NCBI GenBank assembly: GCA_963682175.1
Contig: OY821782.1
Location: 29,471,741-29,535,740, forward strand
Length of the DNA: 64,000 bases
Reading direction: 5' to 3'
Source of the DNA: Triglochin maritima
Lineage: Eukaryota; Streptophyta; Magnoliopsida; Alismatales; Juncaginaceae
Under the pieces are notes generated by a model that saw only the letters and a program-made list of their open reading frames with translations, ran no database searches and had not been told where the DNA came from. The first letter of the stretch is position 1. The number at the start of each line of letters is the position of its first letter. The position numbers and the translations under genes were made by a program. This document shows positions 1-10,084 of this stretch, in pieces.

Positions 1-92
1 CAACCCCTGTGTATTTGGTCGCCATTTCTTTCATGTATTTGTCTCCCTTCTTCAGTATTTCACAGGTTTTGACGGAAATTCGGGTTTGTGTC
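1..92 (+). mobile_element. Relict Athila-type element Z, 3' non-coding fragment (left part)
   Basis: This stretch matches the conserved non-coding tail found just after the protease ORF in the other Athila elements of the window (compare 5790-5885 and 17465-17560). It ends exactly where element A begins. The same tail resumes at 8670 after A, so Z was the target of A's insertion. Nothing coding is visible. Confidence 0.8.
88..92. repeat. Target site duplication of element A (partner 8665-8669)
   Basis: GTGTC directly precedes the 5' LTR of A and GTATC directly follows its 3' LTR, one transition apart. In related tails at 5881 and 17550 the uninterrupted sequence reads GTGTCCATCAAC, which agrees with insertion at this point. 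Confidence 0.75.
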
Positions 93-460
93 TGATTGAC
101 ATCATTTCATGCTTATATTTGTATCTTATATCCATTATCATTCACCTAAACAATGCTATGTCACGAGTTTTATGTTTAGTTTTCAGGAATAAATAGGTTT
201 GAAGAGATGAGGCATAAAAGGACCCAAAAGCTGGGAAAAAGGACTGAATTGTGAGATCTGGGGACCAAGATGCAAGGAAGAAGACCTGAACGCAAGACAG
301 AGGGACATAAGAGGAAAACAGAATACTTCACACCATCATGGGGAGTATTTTAGCAATTGGATTCGGGTCGGAGCTCCAATAAACGAAGTAGATGCATCTA
401 AGACCACTAAATACACTAAGCCAAGCCCAACACAAATTCCAGATGGATCCGGACTTTTTA

Positions 461-499
461 GACCGCCAATTGGCGGTCCAAGACCGCTAATTGGCGGTC
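461..499. promoter_or_regulatory. Palindrome pair in U3 of A, 5' LTR
   Basis: GACCGCCAATTGGCGGTC (461-478, a perfect 18-bp palindrome) is followed exactly 21 bp later by GACCGCTAATTGGCGGTC (482-499). The pair lies about 120 bp upstream of the TATA box. The same pair occurs in the 3' LTR at 7618-7656. Confidence 0.8.
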
Positions 500-619
500 A
501 CTATTGGCCCAAATCCGCTAAGATTTCTTTGGCTTACGTATTAATGTGTATTTAGTCCATTTCTGGTATTGGTTTAGTCCCACATCGGGGGATTGTCCCG
601 GATTAGCTTTTTCCATGGC

Positions 620-628
620 TATAAATAG
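620..628 (+). promoter_or_regulatory. TATA box of A, 5' LTR
   Basis: TATAAATAG within the conserved context CCATGGCTATAAATAGAAC. The same motif occurs at 7781-7789 (A 3' LTR), 12261-12269 and 19468-19476 (B), 34295-34303 and 43772-43780 (G), and 62750-62758 (J 3' LTR). Its position implies that U3 covers roughly the first 550 bp of the LTR. Confidence 0.75.
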
Positions 629-1507
629 AACTCTTCACCTCCTATTGTAATCACTCCATATTTTAAGTGGCTATTCTTCCTACTAGAAGTGAGGCCTTGA
701 ATCACACACTAAAGTAGGAGGATGCTACTTTTAATGTGAGTTATTTTACCAATAAAGTTTTGTGTTTCTTTCATTGTTTGTTTATGCTTCTTTTATCGTT
801 TGTGCATGTTTTAGTTTAATCGTCTTTTATTTGTAGCTTAGTTTTAATATGCTTTCTTTGCTTAGTTTAATAATTAGTGTAATGTTTAGTGAGTAGTTCC
901 ATCCCCTTTGGGCGGTGGAGTAGATGTACATACATGCATTAGAGAATGGGATGAATGCTTTATTTTTGATGTGTTGATAAAACATGAATGTATGCTTGCT
1001 TGTTTAGGATAGAATTTATAACTTGATGAGTTTTGCCAAAATGATTAGACACCTCTCATGCTTGTTTAGGTTCTGAAATAAACAACTTGCATATGTAAAT
1101 GTTAATCAACTAAGTTGGTGAATAGATTGATAGGTTTTGCCATAACATTTAGACACTTCCTATGCTTGATAAACACCACCTTCATGTGCTTAAAGAATGT
1201 ATTCTACACCCACCTCTTTGCATGTGTGCACTCACTCCACCCCTTAGTGGTTTTCCCATTTCTGTATTCCAGCATTCTTCCTTTGTTCTTAGCTTAGTTA
1301 TTATTTCATTGTTTGGTTCATCCTTTCGCATTTCCTACTTCTTAGTGTAGTATAGAGTAGAGTAGCATAAACATCTTTCTCCCCCTATTTTGCCACTTGA
1401 TTTCTGCTAAACAAGAGGCTGCTCACCTCCCTGAGGACGACCCGTACTTGTTACCGCTTTATCGCGGCCGTGCACTTGCGGTTTAAATAAAACGTTCAAC
1501 AAGTTTT

Positions 1508-1524
1508 TGGCACCGTTGCCGGGG
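1508..1524 (+). other. Primer-binding site of A (tRNA-Asp type)
   Basis: TGGCACCGTTGCCGGGG starts 6 bp after the LTR end. It matches the complement of the plant tRNA-Asp(GTC) 3' end with one mismatch (A for G at the fifth base). tRNA-Asp priming is typical of Athila elements. Confidence 0.88.
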
Positions 1525-2576
1525 AGGTGCCAGTCCAGACTTTTGTTTGGACAATTCGAGTGGATTTAATTTGTGTTTTGTAGTTGTTCTTTGTTTCAGG
1601 AGACCGGGGATAGCAAGAGGAGGCTGCTGAAGAAATTTCCAGACGACGTGAGCTATTCAGACCGCCAATCAGCGGTCTGGTGAGCTCTGTTCATCTTTTA
1701 ATTTCTTTGTGTTGTTACTCTACATGATCTACTAATCTGGGACTCAATTTGCCATGTTTTGACTTATATTTCGTTCCCAGATCAATAATCAAACCTCCTT
1801 TAAGCAACTTGGACCCTAAAACTCAAAGCAAAAGACTAGGCATTCTTTCTTGTTTAGGTCATGCACCATGTATGTGACTTAAGCATTTAGATTGTCTTTT
1901 ATTTTAGCTTTATTTTCAGTTGCTGAGTGCTGGCGTGAGGTACGCACCTTCTACTCTCATTCATGCATTTCGTATGACATGCATTAGTTAGTAGGAAGTG
2001 CATTGCAACAAGTGTGAGTTGAGCGTTGTTTGGAGAGTTGATTGTTATATTTAGGACTCCAAAACGCGACTGAGGGGTTGTCCCGTAAAAGATATGGTGG
2101 GGGATTTCATCACCCTTTCCTTCGCCCCACAAACCACACTAATAAAGAGCCTAATTTTTAAAATCAAGTTGACATTGACCCTAAGGATTTCGGGCGCATT
2201 AGGAGAGTGATCCGGTCCCGACCGTCATGACCTGATCGGCGTTGCCCACTTTGTCGATAGTAGGAGAGACGAGATCCCCGGATCTTGGATCACTTGCTGG
2301 GCTTTGTGGTCCTCGTTGTAGGGAGATGAGGCGTGTTGAGGCCGCGTGACCTCGCAGTTAGGCGTCGTCTAGCTGTAAGGACCTATAGTGACCTTAGGAT
2401 TGCTTGAGCCTTGTTCGCTTGTGTGCTTCTACCTGTACTCATCCGCCGTAGCATAAGGACTTCTTCCCTTCTCTCCTGAGTCATTCTTTCTCTCCTGTGT
2501 TCCCCAGTCTTCTCTTCTACGTACATTCTTTGTTTGAAAAAAAAAGGTTTTGGTTTGCGTGCGTGCACCTTTGTTT
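1525..2576 (+). other. Untranslated leader of A
   Basis: About 1.05 kb with no credible ORF. It carries the imperfect palindrome CAGACCGCCAATCAGCGGTCTG (1658-1679, 8-bp arms), the same motif as in U3. The palindrome is preceded by an acceptor-like TTTGTTTCAG (ending 1599) and followed at once by a donor-like GTGAGC (1680). A second acceptor-like TTTTCAG (ending 1919) precedes a conserved box, GCTGGCGTGAGGTAC (1929-1943). The rest (about 2170-2400) is strongly conserved with the leaders of B, D and G. Confidence 0.7.
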
Positions 2577-5500
2577 ATGCTTTCGTGGACACGAGACGAG
2601 AGTGGTCGTTTGACGAGGAGCGTTGTCAATCCGGCTTCGGTCATCGATTTCTCGACGCATTCCTCCTCTCGTGTCGCACGTAGTTCGGGTCCAATGGCTG
2701 CTAATTTCCGTCAGGAGGAGCAGTTGCTGGACCCGCCTGCTCCACCTGTTCTTCCAGTTGTCGTTCCCATACCTCTTCGTGATTGATGCTACCCGAGCCG
2801 TACCGCTCTACCCTCATGCATTGTATTACCAGAGGCTAATGGGAACCATTTTGAGGTTAAGCCTCAATTCATTTCCATGCTCCCTCGCTTCACTGGGAAA
2901 GATGACCCCTATATCTTTCTCAGGAATTTGAGGAGGTTTGTGCTATGTTCAAGGTGCAACAACTTAGCACAGACTCCATCCATCTTAGGCTTATTCCTTT
3001 TGCATTAAAGGATGATGCCAAGAAGTGGTTGTACAGCAACCAGGCGAATTCCTTTAGGACTTGGGATGAGTTTCAATCTGCATTCCTCAAGAAGAACTTT
3101 CCAAATCATCCGACTCAAAAATTAAGGAACGAAATCAATTCGTTCTATCAACATGAGACCGAACCATTTCATGCATATCTAGAGAGGTTCAAAGAGCTAC
3201 TATCCTCGTGCCCTCACCATGACATTGAGTTGTGGCGTCTTTGTCAAATTGTCTATGAGGGTCTTCACATCCCGTCAAGAATGCTCCTTGAGTCCATTTG
3301 TCAAGGAGAGTTCTTGGGAAAGGATGAAAGGGGGGCATGGGCCTTCCTAGAAGACCTCGCTGAGAAAACCATGCAATGGGAGAGTGTGAGGGAACCACCT
3401 GCATCATCTAGTATAGGAGCGAGGATCGCGAATGCAAACTCGACTAGATCGGGTTCCGCATTTGCTATCGATACCACTACGGCCACCGAGGCACGCATGG
3501 CGGCCTTAATGCGTCGTATGGATTCGATTGAGCTCCAAAACCAACAAAATTCACCTCACATGTCCACATCTGGTCCAGTTCCCTGTCATTCATGTGGTAG
3601 GATAGGTCATGTAGAAAGCGAGTGTGAGTCCATTCCTCCTGAGATGGAGCGTGTCAACGCCGTCTATGATAGAGCCAGGAATGACCCATACTCATCATCT
3701 TATAATCCTGGATGGAGGAACCACCCCAATTTTTCATGGAACCAAACTAATGCCCCGGGTGGTCCTCCAAACTCCTCTAGACCACCTTACCAATCACACC
3801 AACCTCCCATGCATGCACATTCCTATCAGCCACCCCAAGCACAAACCACCAATCAATCGGGTGTCCTAAATTCCAATAATATGGAAACCCAATTCAATTC
3901 GCTTGAGACCTTGACTCGTGGACTTGAAAACTCAATGAAAAATTTTATGTCTACCACAAATCAAGTTCTCACTTCAAATCAGCAGACCATGAAATCTCTA
4001 GAGCTTCAGATGGGCCAATTGGCTCAGTCTGTACATGAGAGAGAGGGTCTTTTCCTAGCCAGCCTGAGGCTAACCCCCGCATGTACCAACAACAACAAAT
4101 GCAAAATAAGAATGTGGTACCTCGGGGGAGGCAAGTGAACCATGTGGAGGAACTTGTTCACCATGTCAATTCCATTGTGACCTTAAGGAATGGAAAACAG
4201 GTTGACAATCACATTTCCTTGCCACACCCACCACCATCTATGCAGCCCCTCAGTGGGAATGGTGTTGAAGAAGAAGCTGAAGGTGAGGGTAATACACCAA
4301 AGCTTTCTTCTCAGGCACCGCAGAAAACCTACCTGCCAAAAGCACCCTATCCAAGTAGGTTAACCAAAAATCAGAGTGACAACATGGATAAGATATTAGA
4401 GGTGTTTAAGCAAGTAAAGGTTAACATCCCCTTGTTGGATGTCATCCAACAAATACCTCAATATGCCAAAGTGTTGAAGGATCTCTGCACAACCAAGAGG
4501 AAGACCAATGTTCCTAAGAAAGCATTCTTGGCTACAAATATCAGCTCACTTTTGTCCAATCCTACCTACACAAAATACAAAGACCCTGAGTGTGCTACTA
4601 TTCAGTGTACGATAGGGGACACTAGAATGAGCAATGTTTTGCTTGATTTAGGATCAACGGTCAACCTCCTCCCATTCTCTGTTTATAAACAGTTGAACTT
4701 GGGAGAATTGAAACCAACTAAGATCACCCTCCAATTGGCGGATAGATCCATTCGTATTCCCATGGGGATTATCGAGGACGTGCTTATCAAAGTTGGAGAT
4801 TTTATATTTCCAGTCGATTTTGGTGTCTTCGATACCAATCCTGTTGCGAACACCCACTCTCAAATACCTTTGATTTTGGGTAGACCATTTCTGGCAACCT
4901 CCAATGCCTTGATTAATTGTAGAAATGGTCTCATGAAGCTCTCATTCGGTAACATGAGTGCCGAGTTTCATGTGTTCAACTCTGGTAAGCAACAGGAACC
5001 CATGGATGAACCTTTAAATCTAAATCTCATCCGCCAATTGGAGAAAACACCACAAAATCAACGAACACCCCTAACCCCAATGCAACCCGTTGAGAATGTT
5101 CGTGGGCCCAGCGAAAACTCATTGCCTGTCTTCGCAATGCAACAGAGTGCGCTGGCCTCGAACATGAATGTCCAAAGGGAGTGTTCGTTGCATGATTCAG
5201 TTGACAGTACTAGTGAGAGTGAGCCACCTCATCATATGCCTATACCAGAAGGTGTCTCTACCTCATGTCCCATGGCCATTGAGCCATTTGAGCTTCATAT
5301 TGACTCCAACAAGGACCCACCTATGACCGAGCTTATGCTTGATGATCTAAATGATGGTGGGAGGTCCTTGTTGGATGACTTGGGGAGAAGCCCCATTCTT
5401 AGTGATGCAAGTCTGCTGCATCCATCGAATGAGCCTGAGGAACTCATTCTGATGCACCCGCCTATTGGTTGGAGGGTTTTCTTTGATGAGCAATTAAACC

Positions 5501-5679
5501 CTAGTGAGGAAACACAACTTCATTCTTTGTTGCCAACACCCAACCAATATCATGAGGGGTTCGAGCCTTTTAGCTTTGACCTTTCACCCCTCATGACACC
5601 TTAGAGTACCAGTGGAGTTTGCCCATCTCGGCAAGTCTCTGGTCCTCATGACTTGATGTTCTCATTTGATGTTGCTTGA
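2577..5679 (+). pseudogene. gag-protease polyprotein of element A (broken)
   Basis: An Athila-type Gag followed by an aspartic protease. The capsid-like core (about 2830-3420) is recognisable by KDDAKKWLYS and LWRLCQIVYEGL. A CCHC zinc knuckle (C-x2-C-x4-H-x4-C) lies at 3584-3625. The protease has the Athila-type active site DLG (4645-4653) and the ILGRPFLATSNALINCRNG block. A tail of about 230 residues follows in place of RT. The start was taken at the ATG shared with B; a later ATG at 2695 is possible. Breaks: TGA at 2784 (CGA in B), a 1-bp loss near 2926, a frameshift near 4045, and TAG at 5602 (CAG in B). The product would form the virus-like particle and process it; this copy cannot make it whole. 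Confidence 0.88.
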
Positions 5680-7098
5680 CCAAATGATTATGAGAATATC
5701 GTTGTTGCTATACATATCATACTAAAAAAAAGAAGAAGAAGAAAAAAAATAGTAATAAAAGACTCCTTGAGCGAGCATTGCTTGTTGTGGGCCCCAACCC
5801 TTGCGTACTTGGGCCCCATTTCTTCACGTATTTATCTCCCTTCTTCAGCATCTCACAGGTTTTGAGGGAATTCGGGTTTGTGTCCATCAACATGACCTTG
5901 AACTTTACTATGCACTTCATGTTGGTGCGATCTCTCCTTTTTCATGCATATATCCATGTAGTATCTTGCTCGCATTCATTGAGGACAATGCATGAAGTAG
6001 ATGTGGGGGGGTGTTTTACGTGTGTACATAGTCGAGTCTTTTTCCTTTGGTTTTATTTTCTTTTGTTTGTACTGCTAGGGTCATGTTAGTGTGCCACATT
6101 TAACATTGATATATCTGCTTGCCATGATCCTTGGGTGACTTGTCTTCTTTTGCTTGCCGAGTGCTTTAAAATTTTCACATTTCTTTCAAAATCTTCATGT
6201 GTTTGCGAAAGAAAATGTTTTGTAGGTTTTGCGTGTGTTCAGCATGTGCAAAACCGTTGAGAGGCAAAGTAAAAAGAATGCTCCCAAAATTGTCTTGAAC
6301 TTGATGCATTAGTATTTTTGGTTTACTGGCTTTAGGTCTTATCGAGTCGTTAGGATGCACCCCGGTTTTCCCTCGGGGGGCGTGTAATCATAGGGTTTCA
6401 GCACTCAAACATTTAAAAAAGTCCACCCTGAACCTAGTGAGTCAAATAATTCGTGTCTTTTAGTATAAGGAAGTTTGTCGTGGTTAAGGGCCCTTAATCT
6501 CTTTTTGTGAAACTTAAGTGTAGGGGTTTTGGTTCCCATGTAGATAAATAAATAAGTGGTGCTCTCTCTTCTTGCACGAGTCCTATCACTCGGGAAAGTA
6601 GGTCTGAGGGGACTTTGTGCCTGGTGCTTTCGAGTCATCTGACTTGGGATGCGCCGACCGAACTCCCGTTTCACGGGTAGTAGGGATCGCCCTATGCGGA
6701 GATTTGGGGGAAGGTGTTCGTGATAGTGTAAGTCCTCATAGGCAATGATGCATGAAACCTAACCCTGGGAGAATCAAACACCAACCAATAAAATGCTCCA
6801 AAGAAAAAGAAAAAGAAAAAAAAGAAGCAAATAAGAACCAAAATGGACTCTACACATTGTATCACTTTCAGAAGTTAAGGTTGCCCACGTCTTTCACTTA
6901 AGCCCTTAACTAACTCTCACGAATAACTCATTAGGCTAGGTGTGTGGACCGATTACATATATAGAGTCGACCCGTACTATTACCGCGTCCCATGATCAAC
7001 AATATGAGTCCAACGAGTCGTGTAACTAGATTGATTAATGCATCTTGTTCGGATTTTGTGGGTATATCCGCTGAAAACCCTCAGGAGACGACACTCCT

Positions 7099-7150
7099 CC
7101 TCCTTGGCAACAAGGAGGTTTAACGGCTTGTTGCACATGCTAAGTGCAAC
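7099..7150 (+). other. Twin hairpins upstream of the 3' LTR of A
   Basis: Hairpin 1 is CCTCCTTG-GCAA-CAAGGAGG (7099-7118), an 8-bp stem closed by a GNRA-type tetraloop. Hairpin 2 is GTTGCAC-ATGCTAA-GTGCAAC (7130-7150), a 7-bp stem. Both recur at the same place in other elements (B 18788, G 43106, J 62105; hairpin 2 alone in E and H). Confidence 0.65.
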
Positions 7151-7233
7151 CGGGATTCCTACGAAAGTGAGTTAGGATTTCTTGTTTTTCGAATGATGTT
7201 CTTTCTTTGTTTTGCTCGGGACTAGCAAAAGTT

Positions 7234-7248
7234 AGGTGTGGGGGTATT
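7234..7248 (+). other. Polypurine tract of A
   Basis: AGGTGTGGGGGTATT lies directly before the 3' LTR, the expected site for plus-strand priming. The same sequence precedes the 3' LTRs of B (18925-18939), G (43241-43255) and J (62243-62257). Confidence 0.75.
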
Positions 7249-8664
7249 TGATTGACATCATTTCATGCTTATATTTGTATCTTATATCCATTATCTTTCA
7301 CTTAAACAATGCTATGTCACGAGTTTTATGTTTAGTTTTCAGGAATAAATAGGTTTGAAGAGATGAAGCATAAAAAGACCCAAAAGCTGGGAAAAAGGAC
7401 TGAATTGTGAGATCTGGGGACCAAGAAGCAAGGAAGAAGGACCTGAACGCAAGACAGAGGGACCTAAGAGCAAAACAGAATACTTCACACCATCATGGAG
7501 AGTATTTTAGCAATTGGATTCGGGTCGGAGCTCCAATAAACGAAGTAGATGCATCTAAGACCACCAAATACACTAAGCCAAGCCCAGCACAAATTCCAGA
7601 TGGATCCGGACTTTTTAGACCGCCAATTGGCGGTCCAAGACCGCTAATTGGCGGTCATTTTTGGCCCAAATCCGCTAAGCTTTCTCTGGGTTACGTATTA
7701 ATGTGTATTTAGTCCATTTCTGGTATTGGTTTAGTTAGTCCCACATCGGGGGATTGTCCCGGATTAGCTTTTTCCATGGCTATAAATAGAACTCTTCACC
7801 TCCTATTGTAATCACTCCATATTTTAAGTGGCTATTCTTCCTACTAGAAGTGAGGCCTTGAAGCACACACTAAAGTAGGAGAATGCTACTTTTAATGTGA
7901 GTCATTTTATCAATAAAGTTTTGTGTTTCTTTCATTGTTTGTTTATGCTTCTTTTATTGTTTGTGCATGTTTTAGTTTAATCGTCTTTTATTTCTAGCTT
8001 AGTTTTAATATGCTTTCTTTGCTTAGTTTAATAATTAGTGTAATGTTTAGTGAGTAGTTCCATCCCCTTTGGGGGGTGGAGTAGATGTACATACATGCAT
8101 TAGAGAATGGGATGAATGCTTTATTTGTTTTTGTGTTGATAAAACATGAATGTATGCTTGCTTGTTTAGGATAGAATTTATAACTTGATGAGTTTTGCCA
8201 AAATGATTAGACACCTCTCATGCTTGTTTAGGTTCTGAAATAAACAACTTGCATATGTAAATGTTAATCAACTAAGTTGGTGAATAGATTGATAGGTTTT
8301 GCCATAACATTTAGACACTTCCTATGCTTGATAAACACCACCTTCATGTGCTTAAAGAATGTATTCTACACCCACCTCTTTGCATGTGTGCACTCACTCC
8401 ACCCCTTAGGGGTTTTCCTATTTATGTATTCCAGCATTCTTCCTTTGTTCTTAGCTTAGTTATTATTTCATTGTTTGGTTCTTCCTTTCGCATTTCCTAC
8501 TTCTTAGTGTAGTATAGAGTAGAGTAGCATAAACATCTTTCTCCCCCTATTTTTGCCACTTGATTTCTGCTAAACAAGAGGTTGCTCACCTCCCTGAGGA
8601 CGACCCGTACTTGCCGCTGCTTCATCGTGGCCGTGCACTTGCGGTTTAAATAAAACGTTCAACA
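7249..8664 (+). repeat. 3' LTR of element A
   Basis: About 1,416 bp with the same ends and internal signals as the 5' LTR: palindrome pair at 7618-7656 and TATA at 7781-7789. It differs by a 4-bp duplication (GTTAGTTAG) near 7733 and scattered substitutions. Confidence 0.92.
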
Positions 8665-9186
8665 GTATCCATCAACACAAAGATTAACTTCCCTTTGCGC
8701 TTGACGTTGGTGCTCTGGTTGGCCTCACCTTAATTAGTTTATTGTATATTTTAATGATTGTGTAAATCTTATTTCATGGGGAGACATAGTGGGGTTTGGC
8801 CTTTATGAATGAGTTCATTTAGCTTCATTCCAATTATTGTCTTGTATGTCTTTAATGATAATGTTTTATCTTATTTCATGTGGAGGCAAAGTTGGATTTG
8901 GTTTTATGGTTTTCTTGTACTGCATGTTGTGACGAGCACAAATGAACACACACACATACACATATTTTCGTATTCGCATTCTTTCTTTACGCCCTATGGG
9001 ATTTAGTTTTATTGTTTATTTATTGATTTCCTTACGCATTGTAGTGTAATTCCAACCTCATTTCTTCTCCCATCTTTTCCACTTGCCTTCGAAAGAACTA
9101 GAGTCGATACACCTCCCTAACCATCGGCCTGTATTTGCCACGTCTTCACCGACGGTCGTGCACTTGCGGTATTTAAAATGAACACA
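8665..9186 (+). mobile_element. Relict Athila-type element Z, right part: tail fused to LTR fragment
   Basis: 8670 to about 8728 continues the non-coding tail interrupted at 92. At about 8729 it jumps into the middle of an LTR like those of J (compare 58441-58700), so the tail end, polypurine tract and LTR start are deleted. The LTR fragment keeps its 3' portion, including the U5 hairpin CGTC-TTCACC-GACG (9141-9154) and the CGTGCACTTGCGG box. It then abuts an inverted LTR fragment of D. Confidence 0.7.
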
Positions 9187-10084
9187 TTAATTAACACACA
9201 CACACTAATGCATCACATAATCACACCACCTTCTTCGACACCCCCAATGGCGATGGACTACTGTCTTCTCATATCTAAACTAAAGAAAGTAGAAAAACAA
9301 CATAAACCCATATTGCAAATGAAGAAAAACAAGATTCAGCAAACCACAACATAAAAGAAATTGCATCAAAGTAAGACTTTAATGTAAAGAACAAGAACTA
9401 AACTAGATTAAGAAATAAAAATACAAAGTTTGCTTCTCTCCAACCCCCTTATTGTAGTATTAAAACAGGAAACTAAAACCTACTCTATTGGGAGAAGGAG
9501 TAAGAAAAGGAAAGGAGGCATTACAAGTGTAGTTATAGAAGTTTAGAGGGTTTGGATGGATCTGGGCATAATCAGACGGCTGCAAATCAAATATGGAGGT
9601 CCTGGAATGCTCTGACCTGACAACCCGACCCGCGGCTAAAATTTGAGACCTTTCGAACCATTGTGATCCACCATTGGTGGATCAAATGGATCCGATCGGG
9701 TTGCAATTTTGTGTGTTGCTTTATTTCTTCAAATGGCACGACGGGTGATTGTCCTGGTCTGCTGCCTCGAATCACTTTGAGTTTAATTGGCGAATACTGA
9801 TCTGATTGAAGTCATGTGTCACCATATTTTGCCCTTCACAATCAGGTCCCTTTGGGTTTGCCCTAGGGTCCTTCCTGATTTGCGATCCAGTCCTAGTGCA
9901 TTACATATAGGTCCAGAACCTTCCAAATCAGTACATACTTGTTACATTTCGGCCCTTTTTGATCCTTTCCTCTTCTTTCTTACGTAGCTCCTGAAACACA
10001 TCAAACAAACACTCGAGTACCACAAATATGGGGTAAAATAAAGGATATATAGCATGAATGGAATCTATGATATGCTACTAATCA
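9187..10084 (-). repeat. Partial 3' LTR of element D
   Basis: On the minus strand the LTR begins TGATTAGTAGCATATC at 10084. It shares the central stretch (about 9240-9800) with D's 5' LTR at 30930-31480. It carries the palindrome at 9665-9683 in the U3-like position. Its far end is lost at an inverted junction with the Z LTR near 9187. Confidence 0.72.
9665..9683. promoter_or_regulatory. D-family U3 palindrome
   Basis: GATCCACCATTGGTGGATC is a perfect palindrome with 8-bp arms around ATT. It takes the place of the GACCGCC palindromes of the other families. The 5' LTR copy (about 31356-31374) is degenerate, and D's leader carries two related ACTGGCGGATT motifs 21 bp apart. Confidence 0.6.

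Larger units (their letters stand above)
93..1501 (+). repeat. 5' LTR of element A
   Basis: Begins TGATTGACATCATTTC and ends GTTCAACA. It holds a palindrome pair (461-499), a TATA box (620-628), an AATAAA (751-756) and a U5 hairpin (stem CCGC/GCGG at 1454-1467). It differs from the 3' LTR at only a small number of sites by eye, so the insertion is fairly recent. Confidence 0.92.
5680..7248 (+). other. Conserved 3' non-coding region of A
   Basis: About 1.57 kb between the protease tail and the 3' LTR, alignable with the same region in B, G, H and J. It includes an A/G-rich stretch (about 6791-6833) and, 100-150 bp before the LTR, two hairpins (7099-7118 and 7130-7150). No RT, integrase or env-like frame is present. 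The conservation of so long a non-coding block suggests cis functions. Confidence 0.75.
93..8664 (+). mobile_element. Element A: Athila-lineage LTR retrotransposon, gag-protease only
   Basis: A complete 8.6-kb element with two near-identical LTRs of about 1.41 kb, a PBS close to tRNA-Asp, a gag-protease reading frame, a purine-rich tract and a 5-bp TSD. Between the protease tail (5679) and the 3' LTR (7249) there is only non-coding DNA, so reverse transcriptase, RNase H and integrase are absent. It belongs to the same family as B (internal parts align throughout) and would depend on enzymes in trans. It sits inside relict Z. The coding region is broken at several points. Confidence 0.92.

Noticed and set aside
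1115..1350. Short ORFs of 60-62 codons repeated at 1115, 8277, 12756 and 19963
   Set aside because: They lie inside the LTRs of A and B and recur only because the LTRs are copies of each other; no coding signature.
5717..5920. Minus-strand ORF with a poly-Phe run, and similar ones at 42679 and 61639
   Set aside because: They are translations of the A/G-rich non-coding stretches of the Athila tails on the wrong strand.
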